From NCBI RefSeq assembly GCF_003574625.1, contig NZ_QNUJ01000003.1, positions 372,001 to 436,000 on the forward strand: a DNA stretch of 64,000 nucleotides, given 5' to 3'. The stretch comes from Shinella zoogloeoides (lineage in GTDB: Bacteria; Pseudomonadota; Alphaproteobacteria; Rhizobiales; Rhizobiaceae). Both the position numbers and the translations under genes were made by a program. This document shows positions 26,429 to 34,915 of the stretch, piece by piece (position 1 is the first letter of the stretch; each line of letters starts with the position of its first letter). A model generated the notes under the pieces. That model was not told the DNA's origin. It made no database searches and saw only the letters and a list, made by a program, of their open reading frames with translations.

Positions 26429-27157
26429 ATGCGACGCATCCGGCCGGAGGATTGGTACAGCGTTCGCCGTCTCGATGACGACGTGACCTATATCTGCGAA
26501 CCCTACATCCAGGAATTCTATCGCTGCAACGTCTGGCACATCCGCGGGCGCGACCGCGACATGCTGGTCGATAGCGGCATGGGTGTCGTCTCGCTCCGGC
26601 AATGGGTGCCGCTCGTCACGGAGCGCGACCTGATCGCGGTGGCGAGCCATACGCATTTCGACCATATCGGCTGCCACCACGAATTCGAGTGCCGCGCGGT
26701 GCATTCGGCCGAGGCCCGCCTTCTCGCCAATCCGACGCGGGAGAACACGCTGGCCGACCCTTACGTCACCGACGAGATCTTCGACGCGCTGCCGCCCGAG
26801 CCCTATTGCTCGAAATGCTACGCCGTGAAGAAGGCCCCCGCGACGCGCATCCTCGAAGATGGCGACTTGATCGATCTAGGCGACCGCCAGTTCGAGGTCA
26901 TCCACACGCCGGGCCACTCCCCAGGGGGTATTGCGCTCTACGAGAAGGCAACCGAAATTCTCTTCTCGGGCGACATCGTCTACGATGGCCCGCTGATCGA
27001 GGACACCTACCATTCCGACCTGACGGACTATATCGCCTCGATGGAACGGCTCCTGACCCTGCCGGTGCGGCTGGTGCATGGCGGCCATTTTCCAAGCTTC
27101 GGCGGGGAACGCTATCGCCAGCTCATAAGGGCCTGGCTCGACGAAAAACAGAAGTGA
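26429..27157 (+). CDS. MBL-fold metallo-hydrolase
   Basis: Metallo-beta-lactamase-fold hydrolase of 242 aa without signal peptide. The metal motif is SHTHFDHIGCHHEF (HxHxDH); further ligands are His in HTPGHSPGGIALY, Asp in LFSGDIVYDGPL and His in VHGGHFPSF. This resembles the glyoxalase II/lactonase branch rather than antibiotic-degrading enzymes. Four cysteines cluster in the middle (ECRA, PYCSKCYAV). It is embedded in the ABC operon between the ATPase and aldehyde dehydrogenase genes, so it presumably acts on the imported compound or its lactone/ester derivative. Confidence 0.87.
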   Translation: MRRIRPEDWYSVRRLDDDVTYICEPYIQEFYRCNVWHIRGRDRDMLVDSGMGVVSLRQWVPLVTERDLIAVASHTHFDHIGCHHEFECRAVHSAEARLLANPTRENTLADPYVTDEIFDALPPEPYCSKCYAVKKAPATRILEDGDLIDLGDRQFEVIHTPGHSPGGIALYEKATEILFSGDIVYDGPLIEDTYHSDLTDYIASMERLLTLPVRLVHGGHFPSFGGERYRQLIRAWLDEKQK

Positions 27158-27169
27158 CGGGAGAAAAGC

Positions 27170-28603
27170 ATGCTCGACAAGCGCAAATTCTACATCGACG
27201 GCCAGTGGGTCGATCCGCTGAAGCCCAATGACCTCCAGGTCATCAACCCGGCGACGGAAAAGCCGGTCGCGGTCATCACCATGGGCACCGCCGCCGATAT
27301 CGACCGCGCCGTCGCCGCCGCCAGGAAGGCTTTTGCGACCTACAGCCAGACCAGCGTGGACGAGCGCCTCGCCTTGCTCGAAAAGCTGCTGGAAATCTAC
27401 AAGCGCCGCTATGACGAGATGGCCCGTACCATCACGCTCGAACTCGGCGCGCCGATCAGCATGAGCACAGAGCAGCAGGCGGATGTCGGCGTCGGCCACC
27501 TCCAGGGCTTCATCGATGCGCTGAAGCGCCTCAAGAGCCGCGAAGTGCTGCCGAACGGCGACGTCGTGCGCCGCGAGCCCATTGGCGTATGCGGTCTCAT
27601 CACGCCCTGGAACTGGCCGATCAACCAGATCGCGCTGAAGGTGGTTCCGGCGCTGGCGACGGGTTCGACCTGCGTGCTGAAGCCCTCCGAATTCACGCCG
27701 CTCAACGCCATGCTCTATGCCGAGATGGTGCATGAGGCGGGCTTCCCGGCGGGCACGTTCAACCTCGTCAACGGCGACGGCATCGAATGCGGCGCGGCGC
27801 TTTCCAAGCACAAGGACGTCGATATGATGTCGTTCACCGGCTCCACCCGCGCCGGCATCGCCGTCAGCAAGGACGCGGCCGACACGGTCAAGCGCGTGAC
27901 GCTGGAACTCGGCGGCAAGTCGCCGAACATCGTCTTCGCCGACGCGGACCTGGAAGACCGCGTCGCCGGCAGCGTGCTGGAATGCTTCAACAATTCCGGC
28001 CAGTCCTGCGACGCACCGACCCGCATGCTTGTCGAGCGCTCGGTCTACGATAAGGTTGTCGAGATCGCCGAGCGCACCGGCAAGGAAGCCACCGTCGGCA
28101 ACCCGGAAGAGGAAGGCGGCCATATCGGCCCGCTCGTCTCGCACATCCAGTTCGGTCGCGTGCAGGCGCTGATCGAGGCGGGCGTTGCCGAAGGCGCGCG
28201 GCTTCTCGTCGGCGGCCCCGGCAAGCCCGATGGCTTCGAAACCGGCTATTTCGTCAAGCCGACGATCTTCGCCGATGTGAACAACAACATGCGCATCGCG
28301 CGTGAAGAGGTGTTCGGCCCGGTTCTCGCGATCATTCCCTTCGACACGGAAGAGGAAGCCATCGCGATAGCCAACGACACCGCCTATGGCCTTGCCGCCT
28401 ATGTGCAGACGGGCAATCCGGACCGCGCCGAGCGCGTCGCCGCCCGCCTTCGCGCCGGCATGGTGCACATCAATGGCGGCCCGCACCGCTACGGCAGCCC
28501 GTTCGGCGGCTTCAAGCAGTCCGGCAACGGCCGCGAAGGCGGCATGTTCGGCCTCGAGGACTTCCTTGAAGTGAAGACGGTACACCGGCCGGACGCGGCC
28601 TGA
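27170..28603 (+). CDS. NAD(P)-dependent aldehyde dehydrogenase
   Basis: A 477-aa ALDH-superfamily enzyme of normal length. Cofactor and catalytic motifs are in place: ITPWNWPINQIALKVVPAL, the KPSE region, general base Glu246 in LELGGKSPN and nucleophile Cys280 in NNSGQSCDAPTRM, plus EEVFGPVLAII. A GGGAGAAAAG site precedes the ATG. It is the last gene of the operon and is followed by a strong terminator. After a polyamine-type importer the obvious role is oxidation of an aminoaldehyde, but no aminotransferase or oxidase to make that aldehyde is in the operon. Confidence 0.92.
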   Translation: MLDKRKFYIDGQWVDPLKPNDLQVINPATEKPVAVITMGTAADIDRAVAAARKAFATYSQTSVDERLALLEKLLEIYKRRYDEMARTITLELGAPISMSTEQQADVGVGHLQGFIDALKRLKSREVLPNGDVVRREPIGVCGLITPWNWPINQIALKVVPALATGSTCVLKPSEFTPLNAMLYAEMVHEAGFPAGTFNLVNGDGIECGAALSKHKDVDMMSFTGSTRAGIAVSKDAADTVKRVTLELGGKSPNIVFADADLEDRVAGSVLECFNNSGQSCDAPTRMLVERSVYDKVVEIAERTGKEATVGNPEEEGGHIGPLVSHIQFGRVQALIEAGVAEGARLLVGGPGKPDGFETGYFVKPTIFADVNNNMRIAREEVFGPVLAIIPFDTEEEAIAIANDTAYGLAAYVQTGNPDRAERVAARLRAGMVHINGGPHRYGSPFGGFKQSGNGREGGMFGLEDFLEVKTVHRPDAA

Positions 28604-28618
28604 TCGGCACTCGATACG

Positions 28619-28648
28619 AACGGCCCGGAGACATCTCCGGGCCGTTTT
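28619..28648 (+). terminator. Rho-independent terminator of the 22385-28603 operon
   Basis: Perfect 12-bp stem AACGGCCCGGAG / CTCCGGGCCGTT with an ACAT loop and a TTTT run at its end. It lies 16 bases after the aldehyde dehydrogenase stop. Confidence 0.92.
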
Positions 28649-28771
28649 CCTTTGCACATCCGGCGGATGAAGCGGCCTGCGGCTTGCAATCGGGGCGTCG
28701 ATCAACGAGGTTGGCGCGAACCCGCCGGTCCCTCCCAGCCGGCAAGCCCAGTCCCATCGCCAGGAGCCGGC

Positions 28772-30076
28772 ATGGCCGTCAACGATATCGCGACCCGCAC
28801 CTACGATCACAATTTCCGCCTCGACCCGATCGTCCGCAGCCTGCTCGATACGGACTTTTACAAGCTGCTGATGCTCCAGATGATCCGGCAGCTCCATCCG
28901 GACGTGAATGCCACCTTCTCGCTGATCAACCGCACGACGAGCGTGCGGCTCGCCGACATCATCGACGAAGGCGAGCTTCGCGCCCAGCTCGACCATGCCC
29001 GCGGCGTTCGCTTCACCAAGAAGGAGCTGATCTGGCTCGCCGGCAACAGCTTCTACGGCAAGGCGCGCATGTTCGGGCCGGATTTCATCGCCTGGCTCTC
29101 GACCTTCCAGTTGCCGGAATACGAGCTGCGCAAGGTCGACGGCCAGTACGAGCTGCATTTCGACGGGCCGTGGACGCACACGACCATGTGGGAAATCCCC
29201 GCCCTTGCCATCATCAACGAATTGAAGTCGCGCGCGGCGATGCGCGATCGCGGTCGCTTCGCACTCGACGTGCTCTATGCCCGCGCCAAGGCGCGGCTAT
29301 GGGAGAAAGTGGAGCGGCTGCGCCAGTTGCCGGACCTCGTCATCTCCGACTTCGGCACCCGCCGCCGGCACGGCTTCCTGTGGCAGCGCTGGTGCGTGGA
29401 CGCCCTCAAGGAAGGGCTCGGCGACCGCTTCATCGGCACGTCGAACGTGCTCCTCGCCATGGATGCCGATCTCGAGGCCATCGGCACCAATGCGCATGAG
29501 CTGCCGATGGTCGCCGCCGCGCTCGCCGAAGGCGACGACGCGCTCGCTCACGCGCCATACCGGGTGCTGGAGGAGTGGCAACAGCATTATAACGGCAACC
29601 TCCTCATCGCCCTGCCCGACGCCTTCGGCACCACCGCCTTCCTCGCCAATGCACCGGACTGGGTGGCGGACTGGACGGGCTTCCGCCCCGATAGTGCGCC
29701 GCCGATCGAGGGCGGCGAGCAGATCATCGACTGGTGGCGCGCCAGGGGACGCGATCCGCGCGAAAAGCTGCTGATCTTCTCCGACGGCATGGATGTCGAC
29801 ACCATCGAGGAAACCTACCGGCACTTCCACGGCCGCGTGCGCATGAGCTTCGGCTGGGGCACCAACCTCACCAACGACTTCCGCGGTTGCGATCCCGATG
29901 GCGGCCACGGGCTCGATCCGATCTCGCTGGTCTGCAAGGTGACGAGCGCTAACGGCCGCCCCGCGGTCAAGCTCTCCGACAATCCGGTCAAGGCGACCGG
30001 CGATCCGGCGGAAATCGCCCGCTACCGCCACGTCTTCGGCGTGACCGAGCAGACGGCACGACCGGTCGAGGTCTGA
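28772..30076 (+). CDS. pncB: Nicotinate phosphoribosyltransferase
   Basis: Converts nicotinate and PRPP to nicotinate mononucleotide in the NAD salvage (Preiss-Handler) pathway. It is 434 aa, the normal bacterial PncB length. Recognisable stretches are [18 protein letters not shown] at the start, [11 protein letters not shown], the phosphorylated-histidine region [24 protein letters not shown] and [17 protein letters not shown] motif ([13 protein letters not shown]) near the C-terminus. The ATG at 28772 has CAGGAG upstream. It follows the terminator and has its own promoter in 28650-28771; cytosolic. Confidence 0.95.
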   Translation: MAVNDIATRTYDHNFRLDPIVRSLLDTDFYKLLMLQMIRQLHPDVNATFSLINRTTSVRLADIIDEGELRAQLDHARGVRFTKKELIWLAGNSFYGKARMFGPDFIAWLSTFQLPEYELRKVDGQYELHFDGPWTHTTMWEIPALAIINELKSRAAMRDRGRFALDVLYARAKARLWEKVERLRQLPDLVISDFGTRRRHGFLWQRWCVDALKEGLGDRFIGTSNVLLAMDADLEAIGTNAHELPMVAAALAEGDDALAHAPYRVLEEWQQHYNGNLLIALPDAFGTTAFLANAPDWVADWTGFRPDSAPPIEGGEQIIDWWRARGRDPREKLLIFSDGMDVDTIEETYRHFHGRVRMSFGWGTNLTNDFRGCDPDGGHGLDPISLVCKVTSANGRPAVKLSDNPVKATGDPAEIARYRHVFGVTEQTARPVEV

Positions 30077-30120
30077 GGCGACAAGGTGGAACCGAAAGCC
30101 CGCTGCCGCATTCCTGCGCC

Positions 30121-30828
30121 ATGACCTACGAACTCTATTACTGGACCGGCATCCAGGGCCGCGGCGAATATATCCGCCTGGCGCTGGAAGCGGCCGGGGC
30201 GCCCTACCGCGACGTCGCCCGGGAGGAAGGCGACCATGTGATCGCGGAGGTCGGCAGGAAGCTTGCGACGCCGTCCTTCGCCCCGCCCTTCCTGAAAGAC
30301 GGTTCGCTGGTCGTCGGACAGGTGGCGGCGATCCTTCTCTATCTCGGCGACAGGCTGGACCTCGCGCCGAAGGACGAGCGCCTCCGGCTATGGACGCATC
30401 AGATCCAGTTGACCATCGCCGATTTCGTGCTGGAAGGGCATGACGTGCACCACCCCATCGGCGCGGGACGATATTACGAGGAGCAGAAGCCGGAATCGCT
30501 TCGGCGGGCGGAGGAATTCCGCAAGGAGCGCGTTCCCAAATTCCTCGACTGGTTCGAGACGATCCTCGCGCGCAACCCCGAAGGGCCGGCGCATCTGGTC
30601 GGTAGCCATCTCACCTATGCGGATCTTTCGCTTTTCCAGGCGATGAGTGGCCTGACCTATGCCTTTCCGAACCTCATGAAGCGGCTCGGGCCGAAATACG
30701 GCAAGATCGACGCGGTCTGCAAAAGGGTGGAGAAACTGCCGAGGATCGCGGCCTATCTCGCCAGCGACAGGCGCCTTGCGCCCAACGAGAGCGACCTCTT
30801 CCGCCACTATCCCGAACTGGATCCGTAA
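30121..30828 (+). CDS. Glutathione S-transferase
   Basis: A 235-aa soluble GST with an N-terminal thioredoxin fold (YELYYWTGIQGRGEYIRLAL, similar to the alpha/mu/pi-like YYWTGxxGRGExxR start) and a helical C-terminal domain with LVGSHLTYADLSLFQAM, the usual N-capping/hydrophobic staple region. It likely conjugates or reduces electrophiles with glutathione. No clear ribosome site is visible before the ATG, 44 bases after pncB. It converges with the Rrf2 gene 9 bases away. Confidence 0.88.
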   Translation: MTYELYYWTGIQGRGEYIRLALEAAGAPYRDVAREEGDHVIAEVGRKLATPSFAPPFLKDGSLVVGQVAAILLYLGDRLDLAPKDERLRLWTHQIQLTIADFVLEGHDVHHPIGAGRYYEEQKPESLRRAEEFRKERVPKFLDWFETILARNPEGPAHLVGSHLTYADLSLFQAMSGLTYAFPNLMKRLGPKYGKIDAVCKRVEKLPRIAAYLASDRRLAPNESDLFRHYPELDP

Positions 30829-30837
30829 GGCGGCGGG

Positions 30838-31302
30838 TCAGCCGACCCGCTTTTCCAGTTCTTCTTCCTCGATCATCGCGGCGGCACCCGGCACGGCGAC
30901 GAACTGTTCGAGCGTCATCGTATCGAGGATGGAAGCGATGGCGTCGCGCACCTCGGTCATGGCGCGCCGGACCTGACAGCCTTCCGGATCGGCGCAGTCC
31001 TCGCAGGCCTCATAGGCCGTGCGGCTTGCGCAACGGATCGGCGCCAGCGGCCCGTCGAGGACGCGGATGGCGTGGCCGATGCGGATTTCCGAGGCGGGAT
31101 GGGACAGGGAATAGCCGCCGCCCGGCCCCTTCTTCGAGCGCAGCATGCCGGCATTGCGCAGTTCGAGAAGGATGGTGTCGAGAAACTTCTTCGGAATGTT
31201 GTTGCGTAGCGCGATCTCGCTGACGAAAGCCGTTTCGCCCGGGGCGAGGCGCGCCAGGTCGACCAGCGCCTTCAACCCGTATTTTCCCTTTTTCGTCAGC
31301 AT
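30838..31302 (-). CDS. Rrf2 family transcriptional regulator
   Basis: A 154-aa winged-helix regulator. The start MLTKKGKYGLKALVDLARL and IPKKFLDTILLELRNAGMLRSKKGPGGGYSL are diagnostic of Rrf2. Four cysteines occur in the C-terminal half (IRCAS, EACEDCADPEGC), enough to hold an Fe-S cluster as in IscR or NsrR, though the spacing is not the IscR one. It is not RirA, which has a different N-terminus. It points away from the tauABC genes 0.9 kb to the right; regulation of sulfur uptake as by CymR-type relatives is possible but unproven. Confidence 0.88.
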   Translation of the reverse strand: MLTKKGKYGLKALVDLARLAPGETAFVSEIALRNNIPKKFLDTILLELRNAGMLRSKKGPGGGYSLSHPASEIRIGHAIRVLDGPLAPIRCASRTAYEACEDCADPEGCQVRRAMTEVRDAIASILDTMTLEQFVAVPGAAAMIEEEELEKRVG

Positions 31303-31642
31303 TTCGGCCTGCTTTCCATCGGCATGTGCGGCAGCGTGGACGCACGCTGGCGCCCGGCGATTTCATCCGTCGTCTTCGGGAAGATCGATCGGCTCACCCA
31401 TGACGGGTGATTCCGGCTCATTCTAGGCACCGAAGTGCGAAAAACATATAAAAACGGTATAATTTATCAGAGCGGCAAATACCAAGGAATTTCAGCCCCC
31501 AGACCGCCGTTTTCCGGCCATTTTGGCCTTGAACGTGCCCAATAGGCATCATTTTCGATGCCCTCCGGCGGCAAATGGCTTTCATCTGCGGCGTAGCGCC
31601 GCTTTTCGCATCGATTCGCACCGGGTTTGGCACATAGGCGCC
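31303..31642. promoter_or_regulatory. Non-coding region upstream of the Rrf2 gene
   Basis: No gene is visible. The stretch 31437-31475 is strongly AT-rich (for example AAAAACATATAAAAA and GGTATAATTTAT) and is the likely promoter and operator of the Rrf2 gene on the minus strand. ATAAA and TTTAT flank it as a weak inverted repeat. The rest is ordinary GC-rich spacer. Confidence 0.4.
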
Positions 31643-31672
31643 AAAAGGCCCGCCACCTTGCGGCGGCGGACC
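31643..31672 (-). terminator. Terminator of the KGG protein gene
   Basis: On the minus strand GGTCCGCC pairs with GGCGGGCC (31647-31672, with two G-T pairs) and is followed by TTTT (31643-31646). It lies 16 bases after the stop codon of the KGG gene. Confidence 0.7.
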
Positions 31673-31687
31673 CTCTGGAGTTGAAGG

Positions 31688-31876
31688 TTAGTGCTTGCCG
31701 CCCTTGCGGCCGGCTTCCGAGGCCCGTTCACGGTCTTCCGCGAAGTTGCCCTTGCCGCCGCGCTGACCGTCGTTCTGGTCGTGCTTGCCGGAGGCCTCGA
31801 CCTTGCGGTCCTCGTTCTTGTGGCTCTGCTGGCCAGCCTTCACATGCTGTTCATGGGTTCCGCCTTGGCTCGGCAT
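31688..31876 (-). CDS. KGG-repeat stress protein (YciG/Con-10 family)
   Basis: A 62-aa very hydrophilic protein rich in Gly, Lys, Glu, His and Gln. It carries the family repeats as GGTHEQHVKAGQQSHKN, QRGGKGNFAEDRERASEAGRKGGKH, the last being the KGG motif. Such proteins accumulate in stress and stationary phase and are presumed disordered. The ATG at 31876 has an AGGAG site 6-9 bases upstream. Single-gene unit with its own terminator. Confidence 0.88.
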   Translation of the reverse strand: MPSQGGTHEQHVKAGQQSHKNEDRKVEASGKHDQNDGQRGGKGNFAEDRERASEAGRKGGKH

Positions 31877-32171
31877 AATGCTTCTCCTGGGTTTCAAATG
31901 CAGGCGTTCATTCGCTTGCGCGGAGTCAACCGAAACGGCGGGCGGTCGTTCCCCGCTGAAACATATCGTGATGCAGATCCGGCCGATCTCACCGGCACGC
32001 AGAGAGCAGCCCGGGGAGTCGTCATTTCGATCATTCCGTCCGAAACGCAAAAGCAATTGCCGCACGGCCGGTAAATTGAGGTGAAAATTTCTCTACTAAA
32101 TTTATTGATTATATAGGTTTGAGAAACCGGCCCGCGGAGATTTCGGGCGACGGCAACTTGAGGAGAGGACC

Positions 32172-33176
32172 ATGACCATTACCCGCAGAGCCCTGCTCGC
32201 CGCGACCGCCGCCCTTGCCATGGCGGCTTCCCTCGGCGCGGCGCATGCCGCGGACGTGACACTCAACATCGGCTACCAGCCGATCGTCGAGCCGTCCCGC
32301 GTTCCGCAGGCCGACGGCACCTATGAGAAGGCGACCGGCGCGAAGATCAACTGGCAGAAATTCGACGGCGGCGCGGATGTGATCGCCGCTATCGCCTCCG
32401 GCTCGCTCGATATCGGCTATGTCGGCTCCTCGCCGCTTGCCGCCACCGCCAGCCGCGAGCTTCCCATCGAGACGATCTTCGTCGTCGGCCTCATCAGCGA
32501 GGCGGAAGCGCTCGCGGTGAAATCCATCGACAAGCCGGAGGACCTTGCCGGCAAGAAGATCGCGACGCCCTTCGTCTCGACCGCCCATTACAGCCTGCTG
32601 ACCGCGCTGAAGCACTGGAACGTCGATCCGAAATCGGTCGAGATCCTCAACCTGCGCCCACCGGAAATCGCGGCGGCCTGGGAACGCGGCGACATCGACG
32701 GTGCCTATGTCTGGGATCCGGTGCTCGCCCAGCTGAAGAAGGGCGGCAAGGTCCTCGCGACCTCCGCCGACGTCGCGGATTGGGGCGGACCGACCTTCGA
32801 CGCCTGGATCGTTAGCAAGAAATTCGCCGAGGAACACCCGGACGTCGTGACCGCCTTCGTCAAGGTGACGGGCGATGCGACGGCCGCCTATCGCGCCGAT
32901 CCCGATGCCTGGAACGCCACCTCGCCGGAAGCCGAGAAGATCGCCCGCCTCACCGGCGCCAAGCAGGACGAGGTGCCGGCGCTGCTGAAGGGCTACATCT
33001 TCCCGACGCTCGAGGAACAGGCCGGCGAAAAGCTGCTCGGCGGGGGCACGGTGAAGGCGGTCGCCGACACCTCGGCCTTCCTGCTGGAACAGGGCAAGAT
33101 CCCCGCGGCCCTTTCCGACTATTCGCCCTACGTCTCCACCCGCTGGGTGACGGACGCGGCGAAGCTCGCCTACTGA
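32172..33176 (+). CDS. tauA: Taurine ABC transporter substrate-binding protein
   Basis: Periplasmic receptor of 334 aa for taurine or a similar alkanesulfonate. Signal peptide ITRRALLAATAALAMAASLG with cleavage near AHAAD. The mature chain VTLNIGYQPIVEPSRVPQAD and IASGSLDIGYVGSSPLAATASRELPIE closely follow E. coli TauA. GAGGAGAG lies upstream of the ATG. First gene of tauABC; an AT-rich segment with CTACTAAATTTATTGATTAT at 32091-32110 is the likely promoter/operator. Supplies sulfonate sulfur, though no tauD dioxygenase is in the window. Confidence 0.92.
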   Translation: MTITRRALLAATAALAMAASLGAAHAADVTLNIGYQPIVEPSRVPQADGTYEKATGAKINWQKFDGGADVIAAIASGSLDIGYVGSSPLAATASRELPIETIFVVGLISEAEALAVKSIDKPEDLAGKKIATPFVSTAHYSLLTALKHWNVDPKSVEILNLRPPEIAAAWERGDIDGAYVWDPVLAQLKKGGKVLATSADVADWGGPTFDAWIVSKKFAEEHPDVVTAFVKVTGDATAAYRADPDAWNATSPEAEKIARLTGAKQDEVPALLKGYIFPTLEEQAGEKLLGGGTVKAVADTSAFLLEQGKIPAALSDYSPYVSTRWVTDAAKLAY

Positions 33177-33199
33177 CGCCTGAACCTTTGCGGCGGACG

Positions 33200-33229
33200 G
33201 GCCCGGTGGCGCGAAGGCGCTGCCGGGCC
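33200..33229 (+). promoter_or_regulatory. Hairpin between tauA and tauB
   Basis: Outer stem GGCCCGG / CCGGGCC (33200-33206, 33223-33229) with an inner GCGC-GAAG-GCGC hairpin. No U-run follows. It stands 23 bases after the tauA stop, comparable to hairpins behind the other binding-protein genes of this window. Confidence 0.6.
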
Positions 33230-33265
33230 ATCGACTGCCACCACGGCATTAATCTTGGAGGGCCC

Positions 33266-34072
33266 ATGAGCATCCTGACATTCCGCAACGTCGCGCTGCG
33301 CTACCCGGCAAGGCCGGGCCGGGGCAGCGCGGGCGAAAAGCTCGTCCTCGACGGCATCAACCTGCAGGTCGCTTCGGACGAGCTGGTCGCCATCATCGGG
33401 CGCTCCGGCTCGGGCAAGACAAGCCTGCTCAACCTTGCGGCCGGCTTCATCGCGCCGAGCGCCGGCACTATCGCGCTCGACGGCGAGCCGGTGCGCGGCC
33501 CCGGCGCCGACCGCGCGGTCGTCTTCCAGGACGATGCGCTCTATCCCTGGCTCGACGCGCGCGACAACATCGCCTTCCCGCTCAAGCTGAGGGGCATTCC
33601 GCTTGCCGAGCGCCGGGCGCGGGCCGATGCGCTTCTTGCCCGCGTCGGGCTTACGGAGGCCGGCGACCGGCGCGTCTGGGAGCTTTCCGGCGGCATGCGC
33701 CAGCGCGTCGGCATTGCGCGGGCGCTGGCGGCGGAGCCGCGCTTTCTCCTGCTCGACGAACCGCTCGGCGCGCTGGACGCGCTGACCCGAACGCGCATGC
33801 AGGAATTCCTCCTGCGCATAAAGGCCGAAAGCGGCGCGGGCGCCATCCTGATCACGCACAGCATCGAGGAGGCCCTGCTGCTCGGCACGCGCATCGTCGT
33901 GCTCTCGCCCAATCCGGGACGCCTGACGGCCGAGATCGAGGCGGGCTTCAATGCGGAGGTGCTGAACGGCGCCTCGGTATCCGCCGTAAAGGCATCGCCC
34001 CTCTTCAAACGCATGCATGCCGGCCTCACCGGCCTCATCCATTCCGGCGCAGACGAGGAGCTTGCCGCATGA
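33266..34072 (+). CDS. tauB: Taurine ABC transporter ATP-binding protein
   Basis: ATPase of 268 aa in the nitrate/sulfonate/taurine subfamily. Walker A [13 protein letters not shown], signature [16 protein letters not shown], Walker B [16 protein letters not shown] and switch [18 protein letters not shown] are typical of TauB/SsuB. The [24 protein letters not shown] region gives the Q-loop. The ATG at 33266 has TTGGAGGG 5-9 bases upstream. It overlaps tauC by 4 bases. Confidence 0.92.
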   Translation: [268 protein letters not shown]

Positions 34073-34911
34073 CCCTCTCCACCGACGTCACGCCCCTGCC
34101 CGAGGTTCCGGCGAAGGACCCGCCCTGCGAGCGCGCCGAGCGGCGACCGCTGCCCGTCGCGGCCATCTCCGCGATCACCGTCGCCGTGCTCGTCGGGCTC
34201 TGGGCGCTGGCCGCCGCCTATGCGCTGGTCTCGCCGGTCTTCCTGCCCTCGCCCCGGCAGGTGGTGGTCGCGATCTACAATCTCGTCGTCACCGGCTTCG
34301 TCGATGCGACCCTCGCCGAGCATCTCGGCGCCAGCCTCACCCGCATCTTCGGCGCGCTCGCCGCCTCCATCGCGATCGGCATCCCGGCCGGCCTTGCCAT
34401 CGGCACGAGCCGGATCGGCCGCGGCATCCTCGACCCGGTGGTGGAGTTTCTGCGCCCGCTGCCGCCGCTGGCCTATCTGCCGCTCATCATCATCTGGGTT
34501 GGCATCGGCGAGGCCTCGAAGATCACCGTCATCGCGCTTTCCATGCTGCCCTCGATCATCCTGTCGACGTCGGCCGGCGTGCGCGGGGTCTCGAGGGATC
34601 ACGTCAACGCCGCCCGTTCCCTCGGCGCGAGCCGGCGGCAGGTTTTGTCCGGCGTGGTGCTGCCGAGCGCGGTCCCCTCGATCCTCACCGGCATACGCAT
34701 CGCGCTCGGCGCGGGCTGGACGACACTGGTGGCGGCCGAACTCGTCGCGGCGACGAGCGGCATCGGCTTCATGATCCAGTCGGCGGCACAGTTCCTCGTC
34801 ACCGATGTCGTGATCGCCGGCATTGTCGTCATCGCGCTGGTGGCGATCCTGCTGGAAGCCATCGCGCGCCAGATCGAGCGGCGGCTCGTGCCCTGGGCCT
34901 CGCACCGTTGA
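34069..34911 (+). CDS. tauC: Taurine ABC transporter permease
   Basis: Inner-membrane permease of 280 aa, about six segments after an approximately 28-residue cytoplasmic N-terminus. LPPLAYLPLIIIWVGIGEASKI and the EAA loop NAARSLGASRRQVLSGVVLPSAVPSILTG are characteristic of TauC/SsuC. Start in an ATGA overlap with tauB. It ends only 4 bases from the convergent RpiR gene. Confidence 0.92.
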   Translation: MTLSTDVTPLPEVPAKDPPCERAERRPLPVAAISAITVAVLVGLWALAAAYALVSPVFLPSPRQVVVAIYNLVVTGFVDATLAEHLGASLTRIFGALAASIAIGIPAGLAIGTSRIGRGILDPVVEFLRPLPPLAYLPLIIIWVGIGEASKITVIALSMLPSIILSTSAGVRGVSRDHVNAARSLGASRRQVLSGVVLPSAVPSILTGIRIALGAGWTTLVAAELVAATSGIGFMIQSAAQFLVTDVVIAGIVVIALVAILLEAIARQIERRLVPWASHR

Positions 34912-34915
34912 GTTT

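Noticed and set aside
26876-29179. A 767-codon open frame on the minus strand opposite the aldehyde dehydrogenase and pncB
   Set aside because: Crosses a strong terminator and three well-supported genes; composition is that of antisense of GC-rich coding DNA.
30838-31302. Identification of the Rrf2 protein as RirA
   Set aside because: RirA starts with a different helix-turn-helix sequence and cysteine spacing; only general Rrf2 membership is supported.
31691-32074. A plus-strand frame with hydrophobic, membrane-like stretches
   Set aside because: It is the antisense of the charged KGG-repeat gene, which has a ribosome site and terminator; the hydrophobicity is a codon-complement artefact.
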